Shown: positions 1-5,921 of the stretch, piece by piece
How the letters are laid out: each line of letters opens with the position of its first letter
How positions within the stretch are numbered: position 1 is the stretch's first letter
Origin: Syntrophomonadaceae bacterium
GTDB taxonomy: Bacteria; Bacillota; Syntrophomonadia; Syntrophomonadales; Syntrophomonadaceae
Direction: 5' to 3'
DNA: 8,467 nt
Assembly (NCBI GenBank): GCA_012840625.1
Contig: DUSB01000196.1
Coordinates: forward strand, 1-8,467
The notes under the pieces: generated by a model
Seen by the model: the letters and a program-made list of their open reading frames with translations, nothing else
Databases searched by the model: none
Told to the model about the DNA's origin: nothing
Program-made: the position numbers and the translations under genes

Positions 1-495
1 ATTAAGAGGGATACCTGCTCCAGCCCGCTTGGCAGCATTTCCGGTAACGGATAGGGAACCCAGACTCATACCATGGAAGGCATTCGTAAAGCTGATAATC
101 GTATCCCGACCGGTGACTTTACGGGCTAGTTTCAGAGCACTTTCTACGGCATTGGTGCCGGTGGGACCCGTAAACATAATTTTATACTCCATATCCCGCG
201 GGGCGAGGATAAGTTCATCAAACTTCTGTAAAAAATCTCTTTTGGCTCTGGTAGCCATATCGAGTCCGTGGGTAATTCCATCACTGGCCATGTAATCCAA
301 TAACCTGGCTTTTAAACGGGGATGGTTATGCCCGTAGTTAAGGGCTCCGGCACCAGAAAAGAAATCAATGTATTCTTTCCCCTGCTCATCAATCAGTCGA
401 TAGCCACTGGCTGAGGTAAAGACAGTGGGGAAACTGCGGCAGTAACTTCGCACTTCAGATTCTAATTCTTCAAATACTCTCAGATTTTCATTCAT
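1..495 (-). CDS. ectB: Diaminobutyrate--2-oxoglutarate transaminase, N-terminal 165 residues (runs off the left edge)
   Basis: This is the second gene of the ectoine operon. EctB is a cytoplasmic class III PLP-dependent aminotransferase that converts L-aspartate semialdehyde to L-2,4-diaminobutyrate using glutamate. The 165 visible codons carry family hallmarks: the N-terminal VRSYCRSFP segment (residues 15-23), SGAGALNYGHNHP (47-59), SDGITHGLDM (71-80), the cofactor-phosphate segment GPTGTNAVE (110-118) and FHG (140-142). This set distinguishes EctB from general ornithine or GABA aminotransferases. The PLP lysine lies in the missing part; full-length proteins have about 420-430 residues. The ATG at 493-495 is preceded by AAGGAGG with good spacing; another ATG five bases upstream leads straight into a stop. 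It starts 22 bases after the ectA stop, so the two are very likely cotranscribed and would share the riboswitch upstream of ectA. Confidence 0.93.
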   Translation of the reverse strand, partial: MNENLRVFEELESEVRSYCRSFPTVFTSASGYRLIDEQGKEYIDFFSGAGALNYGHNHPRLKARLLDYMASDGITHGLDMATRAKRDFLQKFDELILAPRDMEYKIMFTGPTGTNAVESALKLARKVTGRDTIISFTNAFHGMSLGSLSVTGNAAKRAGAGIPLN

Positions 496-517
496 GGCAT
501 TAATTCCTCCTTAAACA

Positions 518-1027
518 TCACTCAAGGTTCAGGGGACCAATGCGCAACATGATTTCGTCTTCATGCTGTTTTCCTGGAAAAAAATAAGATGGAAAACATA
601 TTGATTCTTTACAGGATGTATCTAGTTCTTCTGCCAGCTTATAGTAAAGAGAATAGGCAGCCTGATTGGATGGATTTACTGTGATTTCCAGATAATCGAC
701 TCCCGCACAGGCTTCTCGGCTTAGCAGGTGTTTCAACATAGCCATTCCCAGGCCGCGGCGGCGAAAGGATTGCTCCACTGCCACCTGCCAGACAAAAATG
801 ACCTCTGGATTATCAGGGGGGCAAAAGGCGGAGATAAAACCTGCTATCTTTCCCCCTACTTCAGCCACCACACAGGTATCAGAAAAATATCTGCACAATA
901 GAAGGTAGCTATAAGCAGAATTTAAATCCAGGTTTTTGCTTGCTTTGATGAGCTGCCATATTTCTTTTCCCTGTTCTTCCACTGGCTTTCCTAAACGAAT
1001 TTCTGACCAGTATTCACGATCTTTAAT
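518..1027 (-). CDS. ectA: L-2,4-diaminobutyrate N-gamma-acetyltransferase
   Basis: EctA is a GNAT-fold enzyme that acetylates L-2,4-diaminobutyrate with acetyl-CoA, the step before ectoine ring closure by EctC. Family signatures are LDLNSAYSYLLL near residues 33-44, FVWQVAV before the acetyl-CoA loop, and the loop RRRGLG (about 89-94), then YLEITVNPSNQAA and a C-terminal RIGPL. The start is unusual. The conventional choice is GTG at 980-982 (154 residues), but homology to EctA continues upstream (IRLGKP, matching the IRKPSPDDG region of known EctA proteins). The frame stays open to 1064 with no ATG, GTG or TTG. ATT at 1025-1027 has AGGAG nine bases upstream and gives 169 residues, a normal EctA length, so I annotate from it. 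The function is secure; the start is inferred. Confidence 0.9.
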   Translation of the reverse strand: MKDREYWSEIRLGKPVEEQGKEIWQLIKASKNLDLNSAYSYLLLCRYFSDTCVVAEVGGKIAGFISAFCPPDNPEVIFVWQVAVEQSFRRRGLGMAMLKHLLSREACAGVDYLEITVNPSNQAAYSLYYKLAEELDTSCKESICFPSYFFPGKQHEDEIMLRIGPLNLE

Positions 1028-1197
1028 GAGTAACCACTCCTCTCTAGTTTTGCATTGACTTCAAGCTTTCTTATTGATGAGAAAGTAATCTCTATTGCCG
1101 CTTTACCGGTCAGTTGTGTTTTTCCCCGGGGTCCCTATAAAGATACAGGGAGGTCTGGAGAAATAGGATTTTCCGGTGGTATACTGCATTGCAGCAT

Positions 1198-1238
1198 GAA
1201 AAAACAAAAAAGCCCAAGGAAGAAACCTCAGGCTTTTA
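1198..1238 (-). terminator. Intrinsic terminator of the ect leader (riboswitch expression platform)
   Basis: On the minus strand a 10-bp stem (arms at 1226-1235 and 1210-1219, six-base loop) is followed by TTTTTT-G-TTTTTT. Two of the pairs are G-U only when read on the minus strand and would be A-C mismatches on the plus strand, so it acts towards ectA. It lies between the riboswitch aptamer and ectA. The 3' arm contains CCTTGG, which can pair instead with CCAAGG at the 3' edge of the aptamer (1251-1256), giving an antiterminator. Confidence 0.9.
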
Positions 1239-1241
1239 CAG

Positions 1242-1390
1242 CATCTGCTACCTTGGTCTCCCTCTCTACGCTTACGAGGTTAGCTGACGGATTCGGGCCA
1301 GGGATAGCCCTACTGGAATATCCAGATTCACCCCAAAAGATGGTTCCCCCGTTTCCCGGTATTACCGGGAACTCAGCGATTAACAAGGTT
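1242..1390 (-). ncRNA. Cyclic di-AMP riboswitch (ydaO/yuaA class) upstream of ectAB
   Basis: The minus strand carries the conserved blocks of the ydaO-yuaA aptamer in order: GGGGGAACC (1342-1350), TTTTGGGGTGAATCT (1324-1338), GTAGGGCTATCCCT (1300-1313), and CCGTCAGCTAACC leading into CTCGTAAGCG (1269-1290). The P1 strands CGCTGAG (1372-1378) and CTCGTAAGCG pair, and an outer ACCTTG (1384-1389) pairs with CAAGGT (1250-1255). A perfect hairpin with arms TTCCCGGTA/ACCGGGAA occupies 1353-1371. From knowledge of the class, the aptamer binds two c-di-AMP molecules and usually switches genes off. Here it precedes an intrinsic terminator and then ectA, so by inference high c-di-AMP ends transcription before ectoine synthesis genes. 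The plus-strand reading frame across this region is a by-product of the RNA sequence. Confidence 0.94.
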
Positions 1391-1415
1391 TTATTAAATT
1401 TTATGCTTACTAATT

Positions 1416-1444
1416 AATTTATCTTATAGTGTGATTAGATTCAA
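1416..1444 (-). promoter_or_regulatory. Candidate sigma-A promoter for the ect operon
   Basis: On the minus strand TTGAAT (1439-1444) and TAAATT (1416-1421) are separated by 17 bases. Transcription would start near 1408, about 20 bases before the outer aptamer helix, as expected for a riboswitch leader. The -10 match is moderate. Confidence 0.45.
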
Positions 1445-1717
1445 CCTGCATATGTCCGGCTCACCCATCATATCGCAGGCTGAGCCATGTATATAAGCAT
1501 AGTAGCTGGCTGATACTGGAAAGTCTTAAACTAGGCTAGCTCTAATGGCCATATACATACTGAAGCATCAATACAGACCTATTGTTTTTTCAGCATCTAA
1601 ACATGGTTGCTGCAATAATAGGGCAGTTTTGGACGCAGGTTAATGCGGATTATTTATTTAGTAGGAGTTCAGCGCAGATCATAATGGTTCAGCGTCTAAA
1701 AAGGCTTCCCCCGTTCT
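1445..1717. other. Intergenic stretch between the ect leader and the nitrilase gene, no gene seen
   Basis: No open frame here has a ribosome binding site and plausible protein sequence. It holds an inverted repeat GGCTCA/TGAGCC (1458-1463 and 1481-1486, 17-base loop) without a T-run, and two direct copies of GTTCAGCG (1667-1674 and 1687-1694) whose starts lie 20 bases apart. No convincing terminator follows the nitrilase gene. Confidence 0.5.
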
Positions 1718-2755
1718 TTAATAGATGGTTTTCCGGCGTTTGTAGATGGAACGTACGAGCATAGGCAGCCAGAAATCAGCCAGGAAATAGCATGCTGCTC
1801 CTATGGCAGGTTTAGGCTGGCGTTTTTGGGGTTTTACTTTTTTAGATGGCAGGGTGATTTCTGCTACTACAGCAGTTTCCTGGCTGCCTTCTTCGATAGC
1901 CAGGACCTGACCATTCCCATCTACCACTTTACAGGCCGGATACATTTTACACTCTAATTCCATTTGATTGGCCTGGGACAAGTATTGGGCCAGTTTTAGT
2001 GAAGAAAGGATATAGGCCAGAAAGCTACCTTTACCCTTTGGTACAGGGGTGCGTAATGTGCCGCAGGCGATGGAACTGATGCCAGGAACCCCTAGCCAGG
2101 CTAATTGCTGGTGCAGGGTAAGGTCAAAGAGATTGTAGGTTTCATCGTGCATGCCTTGTATCATGGAGCCCATATCCTGCGGGCTTATTTTTGCTGAGGG
2201 CAGGTGAAGTGTTGCTTTAAATACTTGGGGCGGACAGCTGCAGATGATCATGAAATCCACCTTGCCGGCATAGCGGCGCCAAAGATCGGTATGGGCAATA
2301 TCCCAGCAGATTAAGAAACCGATATCGCCAATATCTGTATGGGCTACTACGATAGCAGGCTTGTTTTCTGCCGGTACAAAGTAAGCATTTTCCCAGCTCC
2401 AGGGATAGTTTTTATCATAGCGCCAGCTGCGGCCGTCTGGGGCGAACAGCAGGATGCTGTTCTTGATATCGCTGCTCTTTGTTTCTTGAATAAGCAGGCA
2501 GCCGGCTATATGGATATCCAGTTCAGCCGCTGTTTGCTGCATCCACTGAACAGTAGGACCATCAAGGGGTTCAGCATTTTCAAAGTTAGCATCTGTATAA
2601 GCATAGCCGGTATTGAATACCTCTGGTAGCACCACCAGCTGCGCTCCTTTCTGAGCTGCTTCGGTAACCAGGCGATGTGCACGTTCCAGACGATCGGTTT
2701 TAGCGGATGGTAAAACATCCATTTGTATGGCAGCAACTTTTAATGTGCGTGACAT
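1718..2755 (-). CDS. Carbon-nitrogen hydrolase (nitrilase superfamily amidohydrolase)
   Basis: A cytoplasmic amidase-like enzyme of the nitrilase superfamily that hydrolyses a C-N bond; the substrate cannot be told from sequence. The catalytic triad is intact: Glu45 in LPEVFNTGY, Lys115 in YDKNYPW and Cys150 in FLICWDIAH. The protein opens with the family's KVAAIQMD strand. At 345 residues it exceeds the usual 260-300. The extra part is mostly C-terminal: a lysine/arginine-rich segment from about residue 305, then a hydrophobic aromatic stretch and a basic end (RRKTIY), which could be a membrane-associating tail. ATG at 2753-2755 is chosen because AAGGAGG lies just ahead; a TTG seven codons upstream falls within that ribosome binding site region. 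It appears monocistronic. The triad gives high confidence in family, none in substrate. Confidence 0.88.
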   Translation of the reverse strand: MSRTLKVAAIQMDVLPSAKTDRLERAHRLVTEAAQKGAQLVVLPEVFNTGYAYTDANFENAEPLDGPTVQWMQQTAAELDIHIAGCLLIQETKSSDIKNSILLFAPDGRSWRYDKNYPWSWENAYFVPAENKPAIVVAHTDIGDIGFLICWDIAHTDLWRRYAGKVDFMIICSCPPQVFKATLHLPSAKISPQDMGSMIQGMHDETYNLFDLTLHQQLAWLGVPGISSIACGTLRTPVPKGKGSFLAYILSSLKLAQYLSQANQMELECKMYPACKVVDGNGQVLAIEEGSQETAVVAEITLPSKKVKPQKRQPKPAIGAACYFLADFWLPMLVRSIYKRRKTIY

Positions 2756-3083
2756 TTTTATCCTCCTTTTTTGCAATCTGAACCCGCTGGCTGATGTTCA
2801 GTTCAGGCAATAAGCTGTTCTCGGAAAAAACAACTTTGATGGTAAAATTAACTGTTCTTGGAAGGCTTTAAGCATATTTCGATTTTCACTGGATGTAATC
2901 CTTTATTATCTGCGGAAATATTGCCAGCAATGTCCAACTTTTACACACAGAAGAATTGGGTTTCAAACTTCCTATTATGTATAAGCAGGCTTTAAACAAT
3001 AAGGAATCGGTATGCTGGCTGCTATAGCCGGTGTTACAGCAATTATATAGCTCTATAGTTATATGAGGATTTTAGGCATAAGC
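2756..3083. other. Intergenic stretch upstream of the nitrilase gene, no gene seen
   Basis: About 330 bases without a supported gene or a clear promoter. A plus-strand frame at 2839-3027 starts with MVKLTVLG but has two internal stops within its first 20 codons. A 12-codon frame begins at ATG 3012 behind AAGGA, and the AT-rich inverted repeat TATAG-CT-CTATA sits near 3050. None of these is strong enough to call. Confidence 0.4.
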
Positions 3084-3124
3084 ATAACAACGAGTCCGGA
3101 CTGTTTTCCGTGACTCGTTGTTAT
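3084..3124 (-). terminator. Terminator hairpin downstream of ddh
   Basis: A perfect 13-bp stem (3084-3096 with 3112-3124) encloses a loop with a second short CGGA/TCCG pairing. It lies about 40 bases past the ddh stop on the minus strand. The T-run after it is weak (TGCTTATGCC), so termination may be partial, or the hairpin may instead protect the 3' end of the mRNA. Confidence 0.65.
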
Positions 3125-3162
3125 TGAGTATTTCAGCTTTTAACAGCAGGGGCTGGTGAGAT

Positions 3163-4065
3163 TTAAACCAGTTTATTAATGATCTGGTCTGGCTCGCCAT
3201 ATACAAAATCAATAAGCGGGATCTGGATTATGGTGTAGGCACCGGGCGCTTGTTTTATACTGGCCCGGGCTGCAGATACCATAATCTGCGAGGTCAGCGC
3301 CGGATTGTTAACGTTCATGGAATATTGTAGCAGTTGATTGTGGGTTTGGCCGGATACGCCCTTTCGTTCTATAAGCACTCCATGCCCCATATTCAGTAGC
3401 TGTTTAACATCGGCTACCTGTTCCACATGGGTTTCGTCATTGATAAAATAGGGATCCTTTTTGATAGCCTGCTCGATGTCTTCAAAATTAACCCCGGGCT
3501 TTAATTGCACATAAACTATACGGCGATGGATTCCGGCTCCGGCTGGCATCGTCATGGATAAGGCATCTTCCACACCGGGGAGAGCTTTAACCGCTACAGA
3601 ATGTCCCATACTCATGCCGGGACCAAAGTTGGTGTAGCTTACTCCCCGGGGAGCCATCAATTCAAACATACAGCGAATCATCGAGTCGGTTCCCGGATCC
3701 CAACCGGCAGCAACAACGGCTACAGCATGATTTTTTTCAGCCGTTGTCTGTAGTTCCCGGCGCAGATCGGCGATGCCATTATGTATATCATAGCAATCTA
3801 CCGTGTTTATACCCCGGTTTAAGATGTCTGGAGCACAATCAGGTACAGAACGGGAGGGGATACACAGGAGCGCTGCCTGTATTGCTTCTAATTCATCTAT
3901 GGAAGAGACATAAGGGACATCATCTAATTCGGGTGGTTTTACCTGGCTGAAGGGAACTTGAACCACACCTGCTAGTTCCATATCGGGTGCCGTTTGTACA
4001 GCCTGCACTGCATATTTACCTACATTGCCATAACCAATGATAGCTACACGTATTTTATTGCTCAT
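3163..4065 (-). CDS. ddh: meso-Diaminopimelate D-dehydrogenase, probably type II
   Basis: This NADP-dependent oxidoreductase interconverts tetrahydrodipicolinate plus ammonia and meso-diaminopimelate in one step, feeding lysine and peptidoglycan synthesis. The Rossmann fingerprint GYGNVG is at residues 11-16. Family motifs follow: DCYDIHN (90-96), AAGWDPGTDS (119-128), TNFGPGMSMGHSVAVKA (145-161) and the C-terminal THNQLLQ and NNPALTSQ stretches. At 300 residues it resembles the shorter Symbiobacterium-type enzyme rather than the 320-residue Corynebacterium form. It also has His228 in MGHGV, the position associated with type II enzymes that aminate other 2-keto acids. ATG at 4063-4065 has GGGAGG five bases upstream. 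It is monocistronic, with its own promoter, a palindrome over that promoter and a downstream hairpin. The family is certain; the subtype is inferred from length and His228. Confidence 0.94.
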   Translation of the reverse strand: MSNKIRVAIIGYGNVGKYAVQAVQTAPDMELAGVVQVPFSQVKPPELDDVPYVSSIDELEAIQAALLCIPSRSVPDCAPDILNRGINTVDCYDIHNGIADLRRELQTTAEKNHAVAVVAAGWDPGTDSMIRCMFELMAPRGVSYTNFGPGMSMGHSVAVKALPGVEDALSMTMPAGAGIHRRIVYVQLKPGVNFEDIEQAIKKDPYFINDETHVEQVADVKQLLNMGHGVLIERKGVSGQTHNQLLQYSMNVNNPALTSQIMVSAARASIKQAPGAYTIIQIPLIDFVYGEPDQIINKLV

Positions 4066-4085
4066 AGTTGCCTCCCATAAAAATC

Positions 4086-4107
4086 TTGTTTACTCTAGAA
4101 TAAACAA
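4086..4107. promoter_or_regulatory. 22-base near-perfect palindrome overlapping the ddh promoter, candidate operator
   Basis: TTGTTTA and TAAACAA flank a central TCTAGA; only one symmetric pair of the 22 bases fails to match. The site covers the -10 element and presumed transcription start of ddh and lies upstream of the divergent 4172 gene. It has no GC-rich stem or T-run, so it looks like a binding site for a dimeric regulator rather than a terminator. The regulator is unknown. Confidence 0.5.
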
Positions 4108-4125
4108 CCAGAGCCGCTTGATCAA
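4097..4125 (-). promoter_or_regulatory. Candidate sigma-A promoter of ddh
   Basis: On the minus strand TTGATC (4120-4125) and TATTCT (4097-4102) are 17 bases apart, each matching four of six consensus bases. The start would be near 4090, leaving a leader of about 25 bases. The -35 lies in a TTGATCAA palindrome. In the other direction TATACT (4138-4143) is a possible -10 for the gene at 4172, but with a poor -35. Confidence 0.45.
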
Positions 4126-4171
4126 GAAAACATCCTGTATACTTTGAATATTTTTGTAAGGAGAAATAAAA

Positions 4172-4603
4172 ATGAGAATTTTGGTGGATGCAGATGCCTG
4201 TCCTCGTTCAGTTCTAAATATCTGTTTGTGCCTAGGGCAAGAGCATTGCATAGAAGTCTGGACTGTGGCCAGTTTCAATCATAATATTGAATCTGATCAT
4301 CACATTATAGTAGGTAATGCTTCGCAAGAGGCAGATTTAAAGATCATAAATCTGGTTGCAGCGGGGGATATTGTCATTACGCAGGATTGGGGTCTGGCAG
4401 CGATAGTGATGGGAAAAGGAGCCACATGTTTGCATCCTATGGGATGGGCCTATGCTGCTGATAAAATAGAATTTATGTTAGAGGAAAGGGAAATCAAGGC
4501 CAAGCTGCGCCGCAGCGGTGGGCGCACCAGAGGTCCCCGTAAGCGGTCGCGCGAAGACGATCGACGCTTTCAAGAACTGCTGTGCAGATGCATGCAAAAT
4601 TAG
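4172..4603 (+). CDS. YaiI/YqxD family protein (UPF0178, DUF188)
   Basis: A conserved small cytoplasmic protein family of unknown function with a PIN-like fold. Its signature is at the N-terminus: VDADACP (residues 5-11), with Asp6 and Asp8. Further family segments are EADLKI (53-58), GDIVITQDWGLA (65-76) and HPMGWAYAADKI (88-99). These acidic residues resemble the metal-binding cluster of PIN-type nucleases, but activity is not established here. The C-terminal third is strongly basic (KLRRSGGRTRGPRKRSR, 111-127), as usual for the family, and suggests nucleic-acid binding. It has 143 residues, near the family norm. ATG 4172 is preceded by AAGGAG with good spacing. It is divergent from ddh, and its 3' end overlaps the first ATG (4588) of the decayed gene that follows. 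Confidence 0.9.
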   Translation: MRILVDADACPRSVLNICLCLGQEHCIEVWTVASFNHNIESDHHIIVGNASQEADLKIINLVAAGDIVITQDWGLAAIVMGKGATCLHPMGWAYAADKIEFMLEEREIKAKLRRSGGRTRGPRKRSREDDRRFQELLCRCMQN

Positions 4604-5087
4604 CCTCTCCATATTGTCTGGCTCAAAGGGAAAATAAAGTTTACCTGGAAATATTATTCTATGGTCAGGACCATGAAAGATAAGCTGCGGTCTGGTATGA
4701 TTAAAAATACTTGAATAGCTTGTTATCAGGAACAACAAATTTTGCCAGGGAGTAGAATTGATGGAGGTTTAACCTGCTGGTGGCGATGAAATTTCTCGCC
4801 TTATGGTTAAAGATCTTCTGTTAAAATGGGATGTAAAGGATATGAGCCTTGGTGGAATTGGAATATAGATTGGGAAAACCTATCGGACTTTCGATTTGGC
4901 CAGGGCCAGGGACTGATCAGGCTATGTATACAGCTAGGTAAAGTGATCGCAATTGAGTGGAGCTGGTCATGTAAATATTTCTGCTTATAAAGGAGATGAA
5001 AAACAAACATTAAGGGCTGGGGAAATGGAGGTGAATCCTGTACCAGAGATAAAACATAAGACCGGTAAAAAACATAAAATTATTTAA
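4588..5087 (+). pseudogene. Probable decayed gene between the YqxD-family gene and the crotonase gene
   Basis: The 500 bases contain protein-like stretches in two alternating frames, broken by stops and apparent frameshifts. In order: from ATG 4588, NKVYLEILFYGQDHER, stop, AAVWYD, stop, KYLNSLLSGTTNFARE, stop (4753); in another frame PAGGDEISRLMVKDLLL and WDVKDMSLGGIGI (4773-4865); back in the first frame LGKPIGLSIWPGPGTDQAM (4870-4926); then AGHVNISAYKGDEKQTL to a stop at 5085-5087. A continuous ancestor would have about 165 residues. I do not recognise it. The D-M-S-L-G-G run fits the (D/N)xSxxG motif of PilZ domains but is too little to assign one. The 5' overlap with the preceding gene, and a 3' end abutting the next ribosome binding site, suggest a former operon member. 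The claim rests on reading the frames by eye; no homology search was possible. Confidence 0.42.
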
Positions 5088-5104
5088 GGAGGCGTTTTCA
5101 AGCA

Positions 5105-5875
5105 ATGTCGTATAATATGCGCGTAGAGGATAATATCATAGTTTTTGAATTTGACCATGAAAAAGTAAACTCTATTAATACTGAGACTCTGAAAGGCTTA
5201 GAAGAAGCCGTGGATCGGGTTAACAATGAAGAAGAATTAAAAGGTATTGTTCTAACCGGCACGGGGAGATATTTTTCAGGGGGCTTTGACCTGGAAACCT
5301 TCACCAGCTTTCAAAGCAGGGAAGAAATTATTGAATGGTTTAAATATGAAGAGGAAGTATTATTAAAGCTCTTTACCTGTTCCAAGCCTCTGGTAGCAGC
5401 AGTGAATGGACATGCTACTGCTGCTGGTATGATTGTATCCATGGCTTCTGACTATCGCCTAGTCAGAAATCATCCCAAGATCAAATTGGGAATGACAGAA
5501 ATAAAAATCGGCCTTTCCCTGACTCCGGCCGAAGGAGAAATCATGCGTTTTGGGCTTGATACAGATAAAAACTACCGGGACATTATTTTCAAAGGGGAAC
5601 TTATTGCTCCAGAAGAAGCCTATGCCCGGGGAATTTTTGATGAACTGGTAGAAAAAGATGTAGATATAGTAGAAAGAGCCAAAGAGGTAGTGAAAAGCTA
5701 TATTGATACCCCAGGGCGTCCCTTTATTTTACTTAAACTATTGGAAAAACAGCATGCTGCTGATTGGATTAGAACTGGTATTGATGAATTTGACTGGGAG
5801 CTGCTGGCTGACATTTTCACCAACAAAGAAATACTTAATACACTCAACATGGTTAAAGAGGCTCTGAAAGGATAA
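5105..5875 (+). CDS. Enoyl-CoA hydratase/isomerase (crotonase) family protein
   Basis: A 256-residue single-domain crotonase-fold protein expected to bind an acyl-CoA. The two oxyanion-hole segments are present: FSGGFDL (57-63) and NGHATAAG (101-108). Of the two catalytic glutamates of classical hydratase, the second is kept (Glu132 in GMTEIKIGL), but the first position (Glu144 in rat crotonase) is Ile110 in AGMIVSMASD. A single acid at the second position is found in delta3,delta2-enoyl-CoA isomerases, so isomerase or another CoA chemistry is likelier than plain hydration. The reaction cannot be fixed, and no other fatty-acid gene is adjacent. ATG 5105 has AAGGAGG about 12 bases upstream, a longish spacing with no better start. 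It is the last gene of the plus-strand block, followed directly by a strong terminator. Confidence 0.9.
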   Translation: MSYNMRVEDNIIVFEFDHEKVNSINTETLKGLEEAVDRVNNEEELKGIVLTGTGRYFSGGFDLETFTSFQSREEIIEWFKYEEEVLLKLFTCSKPLVAAVNGHATAAGMIVSMASDYRLVRNHPKIKLGMTEIKIGLSLTPAEGEIMRFGLDTDKNYRDIIFKGELIAPEEAYARGIFDELVEKDVDIVERAKEVVKSYIDTPGRPFILLKLLEKQHAADWIRTGIDEFDWELLADIFTNKEILNTLNMVKEALKG

Positions 5876-5880
5876 ATGCC

Positions 5881-5915
5881 AAAAAGGGGTTGGATCCTGT
5901 GATCCAGCCCTTTTT
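5881..5915. terminator. Bidirectional intrinsic terminator
   Basis: A 15-bp stem with a CTGT loop has an A5 run on the left and a T5 run on the right. It therefore ends transcripts from the crotonase gene (stop at 5875) and from the convergent ABC transporter operon (ATPase stop at 5922). Confidence 0.93.
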
Positions 5916-5921
5916 GTTGTG

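Noticed and set aside
1133..1150. Seven-base-pair hairpin in the ect leader downstream of the riboswitch terminator
   Set aside because: It has no T-run and does not cover the ectA ribosome binding site; no function can be supported.
1055..1417. 120-codon plus-strand open frame
   Set aside because: It lies exactly over the riboswitch, terminator and ect leader on the opposite strand, and its protein has no family character.
1458..1486. GGCTCA/TGAGCC inverted repeat as a terminator
   Set aside because: The stem is only six base pairs with a 17-base loop and no T-run on either strand.
1582..1764. 60-codon plus-strand open frame
   Set aside because: It has no ribosome binding site, overlaps the 3' end of the nitrilase gene on the other strand, and its product resembles nothing.
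2839..3027. Plus-strand frame starting MVKLTVLG, like the start of a metallo-beta-lactamase fold protein
   Set aside because: It has two stops within its first 20 codons, no zinc-binding HxHxDH motif and no ribosome binding site; the eight-residue resemblance is probably chance.
3012..3050. 12-codon peptide MLAAIAGVTAII behind AAGGA
   Set aside because: Too short to distinguish from chance, with no regulatory partner; it points away from the nitrilase gene.
4807..5010. Minus-strand open frame of 67 codons
   Set aside because: It is antisense to the probable decayed gene, with low-complexity composition and no ribosome binding site.
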